Shown in pieces: positions 10,432 through 19,026 of a stretch of DNA of 64,000 nt; the first letter of the stretch is position 1; every line of letters begins with the position of its first letter. The DNA is taken from the NCBI GenBank assembly GCA_021741245.1, contig JAIOYF010000002.1:310001-374000 (forward strand), in the 5' to 3' direction. The DNA comes from Paracoccaceae bacterium. GTDB taxonomy: Bacteria; Pseudomonadota; Alphaproteobacteria; Rhodobacterales; Rhodobacteraceae. The notes under the pieces are model-generated. The model was not told the origin of the DNA. It searched no databases and saw only the letters and a program-made list of their open reading frames with translations. The translations under genes and the position numbers were made by a program.

Positions 10432-10581
10432 TTACTTGGTTGCCGATATGTCGACCGTAATCAGCGAATACCGGCTTGCGGCAATCAAGAAGGTCAGCAC
10501 CACCAATCCCAGCAATGGGATAACCCACCAAGAGGTGCGGCGCTTTTCGGTCTTTGGCATATGAAGCATTGGGTCCATCAT
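10432..10581 (-). CDS. Putative 49-aa single-TM protein
   Basis: Not in the supplied ORF track. Reverse translation: MMDPMLHMPKTEKRRTSWWVIPLLGLVVLTFLIAASRYSLITVDISATK-stop; positive-charged then single TM. Confidence 0.5.
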   Translation of the reverse strand: MMDPMLHMPKTEKRRTSWWVIPLLGLVVLTFLIAASRYSLITVDISATK

Positions 10582-10738
10582 AGGGTGAGGTTTACTACCC
10601 TGTCCGCGCCGAATTATGGCAAATCACCCACCATACCGTTGACAACATGTTTCCATGCAGGAAACCCGTGCCTGCCTGCTTCCCCTTGCCGACACTTTGG
10701 GGTAATCCCGGCCAGAAGTTTTCCAAGGGACGCCCGCG

Positions 10739-13150
10739 ATGAAATTCACCCTCTCCTGGCTCAAGGACCACCTCGAAACCGAGGCTTCGCTTGATGACAT
10801 CCTCTATGCCCTGACCGATCTTGGGCTTGAGGTGGAAGAGGTCGTCAACCCGGCGGCAAAGCTGGCCCCCTTTACCATCGCAAAGGTGCTGGAGGCGACG
10901 CAGCATCCCGATGCTGATCGGTTGCGGGTGTGCCGCGTGATGACGGATGAGGGCGAAAAGCAGATCGTCTGCGGTGCCCCAAACGCCCGCGCCGGGATCA
11001 CCGTGGTGTTGTGCAAACCGGGCGACTATGTGCCCGGCATCGACACCACCCTTGGCATCGGCAAGATCAGGGGCGTTGAATCGCATGGCATGATGGCGTC
11101 CGAGCGGGAGTTGGAGCTGTCGGACGAGCATAACGGCATCATCGAACTGCCTTCGGGTGAGGTGGGTGATCGCTTCACTGACTGGCTGGCTGCAAACCGT
11201 CCCGGCACGGTTGACCCGATGATACACATCAAGATCACCCCGAACCGCCCTGACGCGCTTGGCGTTCACGGTGTTGCGCGTGATCTGGCAGCCCGTGGCC
11301 TTGGCACGCTCAAGCCCCTGAGTGTGCCGCAAATCGAAGGCGGCTTTGACAGTCCGATCCGGGTCGAGATTGACCCCGCCCTGAAAACCAAAGGTTGCCC
11401 GCATTTCGCAGGCCGCCTGATCCGGGGCGTCAAGAACGGCCCCTCGCCCGAATGGCTGCAACAGCGGCTGAAGGCCATTGGTCTGCGCCCGATCTCGACC
11501 CTTGTTGATATCACCAATTACTTCACCTTTGGCCTGAACCGCCCCTTGCACGTCTTTGACGCGGCCAAGGTAAAGGGCGGCGTTCTGCGCATTCATCCGG
11601 CCACGGGCGGCGAAGAGTTCCTGGCGCTGGACGGCAAGAACTATACCTTGCAACCCAGCATGATGACGATTTCCGATGATGCAGGCGTTGAATCCCTCGC
11701 CGGCATCATGGGCGGTGAGGTTTCTGGTTGTGATGATCAGACCACGGATGTTTTCCTTGAATCCGCGTATTGGGACCCGATCACCGTGGCCTCCACGGGC
11801 CGTGCGCTCAAGATCAACTCTGATGCCCGCTATCGGTTTGAACGCGGCGTTGATCCGGCCTTTACCCTGCCCGGTCTTGATATGGCAACGCAGATGATCC
11901 TCGATCTGTGCGGCGGCACGGCCAGCCACATTGCCCAAGATGGTGCCGCCATCGATACAACCCGCGCCTACAAGCTGACGCCCGCCCGTGTGATCAGCCT
12001 TGTCGGCATGGATATCCCCGAAGCGGAACAGCGCAAAACCCTTTTGGCGCTTGGCTTTACCCTGAACGGCGATATGGCCACGCCGCCCACATGGCGCCCC
12101 GATGTGCTGGGCGAGGCTGATCTGGTGGAAGAGGTGGCGCGCGTCGCATCCCTGACCAAACTGGTGGGCAAACCCCTTCCCCGCGCCATTGCGGGTGTGC
12201 CCAAACCGATCCTGACAACGCTGCAACAGCGCGAGCGCAACGCGCGCCGGACAATTGCGGCCTTGGGCTACAACGAATGCGTGACCTACAGCTTTATTGA
12301 CGAGGTTGCCGCGAAACTGTTTGGCGGCGGCATGGATGCGGTGCGCGTCGAAAACCCGATCTCCTCGGAAATGACGCATCTGCGGCCAGACCTTTTGCCC
12401 GGCCTGTTGCGGGCCGCCGCGCGCAATCAGGCGCGAGGCTTTATGGACCTGTCGCTGGCCGAAATCGGCCCTGCCTTTACCGGCGGAGAGCCCGGCGATC
12501 AGCATCTTCAGGCGACTGGCCTGTTGATCGGCGCATCTGCACCACGTGATCCCTTTGGCAGCCGCCGTCCGGTCGATATCTTTGACGCAAAGGCTGATGC
12601 TGAGGCCGTGCTTGCGGCCCTTGGTGCCCCCGCCCGCGTCCAGATCACCCGCAAGGTGGCCGCATGGTGGCACCCCGGTCGGTCGGGCGCAATTGGGCTT
12701 GGGCCCAATGTCGTGGCCAGCTTTGGTGAAATTCATCCAAAGATCTTGCGCGAATTTGATATCAAGGGCCCCGCTGTCGCCTTTACGATTCTGGTCGCCA
12801 ACATCCCCTATCCCAAGGTGAAAACGCCGACGCGCCCTGCCCTGACAATCAGCGATCTGCAAGCCGTTGATCGCGACTTTGCCTTTGTCGTCGACAAAGG
12901 GGTTGAGGCGCTGACAGCCGTCAACGCGGCCCAAGGCGCGGACAAGGGTCTGATCGACTCCGTCCGCCTTTTTGACCAGTTCACTGGCGACAAGGCCGAG
13001 GCGCAGATGGGCGAGGGCAAAAAATCGATTGCCCTGAGCGTTCGCTTGCAACCCACGGGCAAGACGCTGACCGATGCCGAGATCGAGGCCGTCAGTGCCA
13101 AGATCATCGAAAAGGTCACCAAGGCAACGGGCGGCACCCTGCGCAGCTAA
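10739..13150 (+). CDS. pheT: Phenylalanine--tRNA ligase beta subunit
   Basis: MKFTLSWLKDHLETEASLDDILYALTDLGLEVEEV; ISTLVDITNYFTFGLNRPLHVFDAAKV. Confidence 0.97.
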   Translation: MKFTLSWLKDHLETEASLDDILYALTDLGLEVEEVVNPAAKLAPFTIAKVLEATQHPDADRLRVCRVMTDEGEKQIVCGAPNARAGITVVLCKPGDYVPGIDTTLGIGKIRGVESHGMMASERELELSDEHNGIIELPSGEVGDRFTDWLAANRPGTVDPMIHIKITPNRPDALGVHGVARDLAARGLGTLKPLSVPQIEGGFDSPIRVEIDPALKTKGCPHFAGRLIRGVKNGPSPEWLQQRLKAIGLRPISTLVDITNYFTFGLNRPLHVFDAAKVKGGVLRIHPATGGEEFLALDGKNYTLQPSMMTISDDAGVESLAGIMGGEVSGCDDQTTDVFLESAYWDPITVASTGRALKINSDARYRFERGVDPAFTLPGLDMATQMILDLCGGTASHIAQDGAAIDTTRAYKLTPARVISLVGMDIPEAEQRKTLLALGFTLNGDMATPPTWRPDVLGEADLVEEVARVASLTKLVGKPLPRAIAGVPKPILTTLQQRERNARRTIAALGYNECVTYSFIDEVAAKLFGGGMDAVRVENPISSEMTHLRPDLLPGLLRAAARNQARGFMDLSLAEIGPAFTGGEPGDQHLQATGLLIGASAPRDPFGSRRPVDIFDAKADAEAVLAALGAPARVQITRKVAAWWHPGRSGAIGLGPNVVASFGEIHPKILREFDIKGPAVAFTILVANIPYPKVKTPTRPALTISDLQAVDRDFAFVVDKGVEALTAVNAAQGADKGLIDSVRLFDQFTGDKAEAQMGEGKKSIALSVRLQPTGKTLTDAEIEAVSAKIIEKVTKATGGTLRS

Positions 13151-13153
13151 AGC

Positions 13154-13190
13154 GGATGGCGTTCAATCAGATTGAGATTGAACGCCATCC
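13154..13190. repeat. Perfect 15-bp inverted repeat with 7-nt loop between convergent genes
   Basis: GGATGGCGTTCAATC-agattga-GATTGAACGCCATCC; no T-run follows. Confidence 0.85.
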
Positions 13191-13252
13191 AAGACATGCT
13201 TGCCGCTGGCGATACGTTCTAGGCGCTGGGTCTTTCCAGTCACCCCTTGCCT

Positions 13253-13939
13253 TCAGCGTTTGGGTTTGGCTTTCCACGTGCCAAACCATGCCGCGATCTT
13301 GCCAAAAAACCCTTTGGCTTGATCCCTTGCAGCATCGGCGCGATCTTCGACGTCATCCCAAGTCTCTGCAACATCATCCAGCGCCGGATCAATCGTGCGC
13401 TCGCGGAACTGCAGCCACATACGCCGGATCATGAAGACGATAAAGGCAAGGAAGGTCAGGATGATGATGTTGACCCAAGGGATGATCGTCACATCCGGCC
13501 CTGCCACGGGGGTGACGCCGACAGCATTCGGAAAAATCGAGAAAATCGGCAGACGCCAACCGTAATGTGTGACCGATACCCACTGCGGCCTGTCTTTGTC
13601 AGACTTCAGGTTCGTCGCCTCTGCCTGCAGGGATGAGCTGTCATATTTGAAATAGGGCGGCCAAACCCAACCCGTATCTTCATTGCGATAGACCATCACG
13701 CTTTGCCCATCAGGAAAGACCGCATCAATAAAACGGATGTCGCGGGTGGTACTGGTCGTCTCGGCACCCGTGCCACTGTCCTCGATCGAATAGAACATCC
13801 GGTTCGATCCGATGGGGGTCAACTTGTTGTAGGTGTTGGTGATCCGCACAATATCATGCTGCGGCAAGGTATAGTGCAAAAAGCCTGCGACGATCAGCAC
13901 CAGAAAAATCCGGATACCCCATTTTATCTTGGTCCACAT
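13253..13939 (-). CDS. DUF1523-like membrane protein
   Basis: MWTKIKWGIRIFLVLIVAGFLHYTLPQHDIVRITNTYNKL...; two TM segments and a charged C-terminus. DUF assignment from memory. Confidence 0.75.
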   Translation of the reverse strand: MWTKIKWGIRIFLVLIVAGFLHYTLPQHDIVRITNTYNKLTPIGSNRMFYSIEDSGTGAETTSTTRDIRFIDAVFPDGQSVMVYRNEDTGWVWPPYFKYDSSSLQAEATNLKSDKDRPQWVSVTHYGWRLPIFSIFPNAVGVTPVAGPDVTIIPWVNIIILTFLAFIVFMIRRMWLQFRERTIDPALDDVAETWDDVEDRADAARDQAKGFFGKIAAWFGTWKAKPKR

Positions 13940-13959
13940 GATCGATCGTCCCTTTGGAT

Positions 13960-14223
13960 TCAGTTCACAAAATAGATGGTCAGCGCCATGGCCACCATCG
14001 GAATGATATAGACCAGCCAGATCAGGCGCTTTCTCAGCCCCTTTTCGTATTTGGTCATGCCTTGTTCAATATAGGCATCGCGGTCGCCTTCCACATCCCC
14101 GGCATCAAAGCGTTTTTCCAGCGTCTCGCGGCGGACCGATCTGGAATAGACCGAGACCAGCCAATAGATGACCGTCAACCCGACAAAGCCAAAGACAAAA
14201 AGCCTGATCCAGCCAAATATCAT
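13960..14223 (-). CDS. Small two-TM membrane protein, unknown function
   Basis: MIFGWIRLFVFGFVGLTVIYWLVSVYSRS...RLIWLVYIIPMVAMALTIYFVN; start overlaps the stop of the upstream gene. Confidence 0.7.
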   Translation of the reverse strand: MIFGWIRLFVFGFVGLTVIYWLVSVYSRSVRRETLEKRFDAGDVEGDRDAYIEQGMTKYEKGLRKRLIWLVYIIPMVAMALTIYFVN

Positions 14224-15581
14224 GTCCGCCCCCGCTGGAATGCACCCCATGGGCCGACCACAGCGCCAAGATCACGCGCAGGGGCCGGTTCCGGCCTGCG
14301 CCTGTCATCCATCCCCGGTTCTGGCCCAAACAGCGCTGCGCGCGCGCCTTGCTTGTCCACAACATACTCGCGCTCAAGAAAATCCGCCACATATTGGCGT
14401 TTGCGCTCAGACCAATTTTGATAGCTGGCGTAGAAAAATTCCTTATGCGTGATGAACATCTGGCGCACATCCATTGGCGCAAGCTCTGACAAAAGCATAT
14501 TCACCAGATCGCGGTCCTTGTGGTTGCGCGCCCGCAGAGTGTAGAAATACGCCGGATGCTCACTGTCGATTCGGGGCCAGGTGCCGCCGCCTTCAATCCA
14601 TCGCAACAGCGCCGCAAGTCCCTGAAACGCGTCGGGCAGGCTGCTGCCCAATCGCTGAGCAATTTTACGCAACTCGGTGCGGCGCGCATCGCCAATTTCA
14701 AGGTTCAGGGTATCCGCCGCCTCGACCAGAATGAAATCCATCTTCTGCCGGATCACTGCCGCCGCATCCATGCCCCGCGCATTGACAATGGGTTCGGTCA
14801 ACTCATTACGCTCCAGCCAATCGGCAATCTGGTTGCGGTTGGTCAGGTCAAAGACGGGTGAGATCGGCACAGACCCAAGGCTCTCACGGCTGAGGCTGCT
14901 GATCACCGCCGGGAATTTCACATCGCGAAAAATGTAAAGGCCGCCAAAATGGCTGGTCCAGAAATTGGGCTGCTCAAAGCTCATTTCGGGCAGGGCAATC
15001 GGCACCCGCGTCACATCGCCGGTCTTTTTGGCCAGCCCAATCATCTCGGCAATCAGCACATCATCGCGCCAGCCATCCGGTTCCGACCGAAACCGCTCGA
15101 TCATCCCGGCCAACTTACCCGCGTCCGCCACATGGCCGCCGATCGTATCCGCCTCAACCGTGATGCGGCGGATATCGAACAATTTCGCGGGCGTATTGAT
15201 GGCAAAGACCGAGTTTTGCAATTCCCCCGCCACCGCATCGCGTGCCGTCAGCGCAAAAAGCTGCGCTTCGTTCTTTTCTATAAACTGCCGGATGATGCCC
15301 CGGCTGGTCGAGAATTTGGCATTGAGCAAAGGCGCGTGTTTCTGGGCCGTGGTCAGCAAGATAAACTGACGGTTGGCCCCATTGGGGTTGAGGTAAAGGT
15401 CATCCCCCAACTCTGCCCCGATTTCAGGGGAATAGCCGGAAATGTCGATATGGAAATCGGCAAGCAGCGTCTCGCGCCCGCACAGATGCTTCATCGCCCG
15501 CCGATAGCGATCCACCAGCGCAGGAGAGGACACCTCGATCAGATTGCCGAACATCAGGCCCTTTTCGATCAGCCGCTTCAT
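14220..15581 (-). CDS. Uncharacterised ~450 aa protein (possibly DUF6638)
   Basis: Long ORF with good coding character, 4-bp overlaps with both neighbours. DUF name from memory. Confidence 0.75.
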   Translation of the reverse strand: MKRLIEKGLMFGNLIEVSSPALVDRYRRAMKHLCGRETLLADFHIDISGYSPEIGAELGDDLYLNPNGANRQFILLTTAQKHAPLLNAKFSTSRGIIRQFIEKNEAQLFALTARDAVAGELQNSVFAINTPAKLFDIRRITVEADTIGGHVADAGKLAGMIERFRSEPDGWRDDVLIAEMIGLAKKTGDVTRVPIALPEMSFEQPNFWTSHFGGLYIFRDVKFPAVISSLSRESLGSVPISPVFDLTNRNQIADWLERNELTEPIVNARGMDAAAVIRQKMDFILVEAADTLNLEIGDARRTELRKIAQRLGSSLPDAFQGLAALLRWIEGGGTWPRIDSEHPAYFYTLRARNHKDRDLVNMLLSELAPMDVRQMFITHKEFFYASYQNWSERKRQYVADFLEREYVVDKQGARAALFGPEPGMDDRRRPEPAPARDLGAVVGPWGAFQRGRT

Positions 15582-15949
15582 CGCTTGTCCTCCATCAAAA
15601 GACCCCGGCGTTCCTCGACCCCCTGCGCCCGGATCAGCCAGACCACAGCAAGGATCGGCCCCCAGATCACACCCGCCTGAACAGATTGGCCTAGAAAGAA
15701 GCCCACCCGTCCCAAAGGATCAGCCATCAACAACCGCCCCTGCCCCGGCGCCAGCAGGGCGTATTGCGCAAACAGCACGAGCGCCCCGGCGATCAGGCAG
15801 ATCAGCGCCGTCCAGCCAATCCCCCGCGCCAAGGCCCCCTGCGTCATGGCACGCCGCGCAAATATCAGCGGCAATGCAACCGCCAGCGCCCCAAGCGAAA
15901 GGGCGGGAACAGCCATCTCGACCGCAAAGGCCGTGAAGAGCGACGTCAC
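15578..15949 (-). CDS. Membrane protein (three to four TM), unknown function
   Basis: MTSLFTAFAVEMAVPALSLGALAVALPLIFA...; 4-bp overlaps with both flanking ORFs. Confidence 0.7.
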   Translation of the reverse strand: MTSLFTAFAVEMAVPALSLGALAVALPLIFARRAMTQGALARGIGWTALICLIAGALVLFAQYALLAPGQGRLLMADPLGRVGFFLGQSVQAGVIWGPILAVVWLIRAQGVEERRGLLMEDKR

Positions 15950-17871
15950 CCCTTCCCCTCCAGATACCGCCGCTTGGCCTCTTCGGTGCGTTGGTAGTCC
16001 CGGACCATGCCTGCAATCGCCACCTCGTCCGACTTGTCGGCATAGCGGAACTCTGAATCCGCATATCGGTTGATTTCTTGCAGCACCATGTCGACCGTGA
16101 TGGGCGTTGTCAGGCCCCGGATCATGCCCAGTTTCTCGTCATAGGGTTTGAACAAGAACAGGTCGGGGTTCTCCATCCAGTCGTCGGGCAGTTCAAAATC
16201 CATCGCCCGCACTTTGACCGCATCCGTGATGTTCTTTATGGCGCGGCCGGTAAAGCGGGGGTCGGCTTCCTGAATGGCTTTCAAATAGCGACCAATTTTT
16301 GCAATGGTATCCAGCGGGCCAACCTCAGCCGCGACCTGATCCCAGACGCGCAAAAGTCCCTCCTCATGCGGTTTTGAATGGCCCTCGAAACTGGCCGCAA
16401 CCGCCCGCTTGATCTCTTGGGCGGCGAACAACTCATGGTCCCCCAAGGGGATCGCATGGTTCTTACCCATCAGAAGCGACAAGATATCAATGTAATCCTC
16501 GCGCGTTTGCGGGCCATCAACGAGGAACCGCGCCCCCGCCCGCTGGCGTAGGGCATCATCGACGTTTTCGGGATAGTTCGAGAACATGCCAAAGGTGCAA
16601 TTGCCGCGCACGACCGTATTCGCCCCGGCAAAGGCTCCCATGAACACCGCCGTCACTTCTTGCTGGCCCGCGGATGACTGGCGGTCGCCGCGTTTGCCTG
16701 CGACTTGGTCGATATCGTCGATGGTGCCAAAGCCGATCACACCGGGGTCGATCACAGAGTCGATAAAGGCCTTGGCGTTCTGCCCCGACTTGCCCTGATA
16801 GCTGTCGATCTGATCGATGGAAAAATTCTGATATCGGAAAGGGTATCCCGCGACCTTGCAGTAGTCGTTCAAAAGCCCCGCCATCATCTGGATCAGCGTG
16901 GTTTTCCCGGTGCCCGGCGCGCCATCGCCCATAAAGGTAAAGATGAACCCGCCCAGTTCGGCAAAGGGGTTCAACTTGCGGTCAAAATCATAGGCCATCA
17001 GCATCTTGGCCAAGCGCAGGCTTTGGTATTTCGCGATGTGGTTGCCCACCACCTCATGCGGTTTCTTGAATTGCATGGTCAACTGACCACCCTTGGCCGC
17101 GCGGGCGGGTTTAAACCCGGACAGCGTCAGCCCATCCGCCTCGACCTTCCACGATCCCGCCGTAAAGCCCCCAAGCCGCGGCGCGGTCTGGGCGCGCAGG
17201 GCGACCTTCTCCATCAGCGTCTCGCAAAAGGCGGCAACAGCCGCCGCGAGGCGCCCCTCTTCGCTGGCATGCAGGGCGATGTCATGGTCCAACTCCCACA
17301 GGGCGCCTTGCAGGGCGAGGGGGGCATTGTCGGTCAGAACCTCGTCCACCGTGCCCACCTCGACCGTCACCGATCCCAAATGCGGGGCCAGCAAAAAGGC
17401 CGTTGCATTTGCAAAGGTATAAAGGACCAACAGCGCCTCGGCGGCCAAAAGCTCGGTAAACTCTGCCCGTCGCAGATCGGGCAAGCGCCCCTCCAGATTG
17501 GCCTTTTTCAGCTCAACCAGCCCAGACTGCGCAGTAAAGCCCTCGCCCATGGCCAGCGCAATTGCCACACCCCGGCGCAAGCAGTGCAGGACCGAGGCCT
17601 GCATGGGCGAGACCAGACCATCACCCAAACCCGCGACCCGCTCCACCAACCGCACACCGCCTGCACGCGTGGTTGGGCGGGTAACAAGGCCAGGGGTGGT
17701 GGACCGGAACCGGGGCCGCGTGCCGATGCCCGGGCTGCGTTCGGCCTGCGGGGCGTCAACCGCACGTGCCAAACGCGGCGCATGGTCGAACCCGGTCAGC
17801 AGACCCAATGCCGCCTCATATTGCGCCCGGATCGCCTCTTCTTTCAGTTCCATCGTGTCACGCGTCGTCAT
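15946..17871 (-). CDS. AAA+ family ATPase
   Basis: Walker A MGDGAPGTGKTTLIQ; Walker B-like VIGFGTIDDID; sensor-like CTFGMFSNYPENVDDALRQRAGARF. Confidence 0.85.
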   Translation of the reverse strand: MTTRDTMELKEEAIRAQYEAALGLLTGFDHAPRLARAVDAPQAERSPGIGTRPRFRSTTPGLVTRPTTRAGGVRLVERVAGLGDGLVSPMQASVLHCLRRGVAIALAMGEGFTAQSGLVELKKANLEGRLPDLRRAEFTELLAAEALLVLYTFANATAFLLAPHLGSVTVEVGTVDEVLTDNAPLALQGALWELDHDIALHASEEGRLAAAVAAFCETLMEKVALRAQTAPRLGGFTAGSWKVEADGLTLSGFKPARAAKGGQLTMQFKKPHEVVGNHIAKYQSLRLAKMLMAYDFDRKLNPFAELGGFIFTFMGDGAPGTGKTTLIQMMAGLLNDYCKVAGYPFRYQNFSIDQIDSYQGKSGQNAKAFIDSVIDPGVIGFGTIDDIDQVAGKRGDRQSSAGQQEVTAVFMGAFAGANTVVRGNCTFGMFSNYPENVDDALRQRAGARFLVDGPQTREDYIDILSLLMGKNHAIPLGDHELFAAQEIKRAVAASFEGHSKPHEEGLLRVWDQVAAEVGPLDTIAKIGRYLKAIQEADPRFTGRAIKNITDAVKVRAMDFELPDDWMENPDLFLFKPYDEKLGMIRGLTTPITVDMVLQEINRYADSEFRYADKSDEVAIAGMVRDYQRTEEAKRRYLEGKG

Positions 17872-17880
17872 GGCAAAATC

Positions 17881-19026
17881 CTATTTTGTCGCGATAATGC
17901 GGCCACCGGTTCCCACAACAAACTTGCGCACATCGCGGAACCCCGGCGGGTTCAATTCGGCAAGCACCTGAAACGGGCGCTCTGGTAAAATGACCATGCG
18001 GTCCATCCGCGTCGTGCCCGTCTCGGCCCCCTTGCCGGCAAAGGGATCAAGGGCAAAGATCTGGCGCTCCACCGTCGAGAACCAGCCGTCCTTCACCTGC
18101 TCGGCCCGTTCGGCCAAAAGATCCTCGACCGTCCAGACCAGCGCCCAATCCTGCCCTTCGGGGGCCATCGCGGTGGAAAGCACCTGTGAAATCGGGCCCG
18201 ATTGCAGGGTAAATCCGTTGGAATACATCGGGCCAAGGTGGATGCGCCGCAGCCGTTTGGGGTGGAGCGTATCAAAATCCTTGTCAAAGCCTTGGGCAAT
18301 TGTCAGCAGTTTCAACCCATCCAGCGACTGCGCCATCAGATGCGCCTGCGTCTGTGGCCAGCGGCGATCATCATTGGGCAAGGGTTTCTGGCCGCTGTCT
18401 TCCAGATCCATCAGATAGACCACGGGCAGGTTGACCTGCGTGTCATAGACCGCCCAATGCACCAGAAACTGCCGTCGTCCGCCCACATCCCCGATCCATT
18501 GCGCATCAGGATCGTTGCGGGCCCAGAACAACCCGCCCATGCCCAGCGACTCGTAATAAAGCCGCTGCGACAGGGCGAATTGCAGCGCGGTCGGGATCGT
18601 CAGATCCCCCACGATCTGGCGCACCATCCTGTCCTTCAACTCGGCGACCGAGGCGATGCCGGACAGGTGCTTGTTGGCCTGTGCGGCATCCAGCGCCATG
18701 ACCATCAATTCCTGCGCAACCGGAAAGCCGCTTTCATGCCGGTCAAAGGTCAGGCGGGGGGCACCATCGGCGCGCCCCGTCATCAGATACTTGTGGCTTA
18801 GCGCGCGAAACGTCGCGCCAAGCGCCGCAAGATAACGCCCCACAACACGGGTTTCGGTGCGCGTCAGAGCACCTTCAGCCTCCATTTCAGCGGCCACCCG
18901 GCTTAGATGGCCCGTGATCCGGTCGAACTTGTCGAAATAGCGGCGCGCAACCAATGTGTCATACAATTCGGCATGATCATTGGTCAGCTGGCCCTTGACC
19001 CCGCTGCCCTTGTTCACGCTGGTCAC
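17881..19026 (-). CDS. Uncharacterised ~380 aa protein (possibly DUF6384-type)
   Basis: GTG start (MTSVNKGSGVKGQLTNDHAELYDTLVARRYFDKFDRI) immediately after the stop of the upstream gene. DUF name is a tentative recollection. Confidence 0.7.
   Translation of the reverse strand: MTSVNKGSGVKGQLTNDHAELYDTLVARRYFDKFDRITGHLSRVAAEMEAEGALTRTETRVVGRYLAALGATFRALSHKYLMTGRADGAPRLTFDRHESGFPVAQELMVMALDAAQANKHLSGIASVAELKDRMVRQIVGDLTIPTALQFALSQRLYYESLGMGGLFWARNDPDAQWIGDVGGRRQFLVHWAVYDTQVNLPVVYLMDLEDSGQKPLPNDDRRWPQTQAHLMAQSLDGLKLLTIAQGFDKDFDTLHPKRLRRIHLGPMYSNGFTLQSGPISQVLSTAMAPEGQDWALVWTVEDLLAERAEQVKDGWFSTVERQIFALDPFAGKGAETGTTRMDRMVILPERPFQVLAELNPPGFRDVRKFVVGTGGRIIATK

Noticed and set aside
10595-13051. 818-aa minus-strand ORF opposite pheT
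   Set aside because: Shadow ORF of pheT; no domain-like features.
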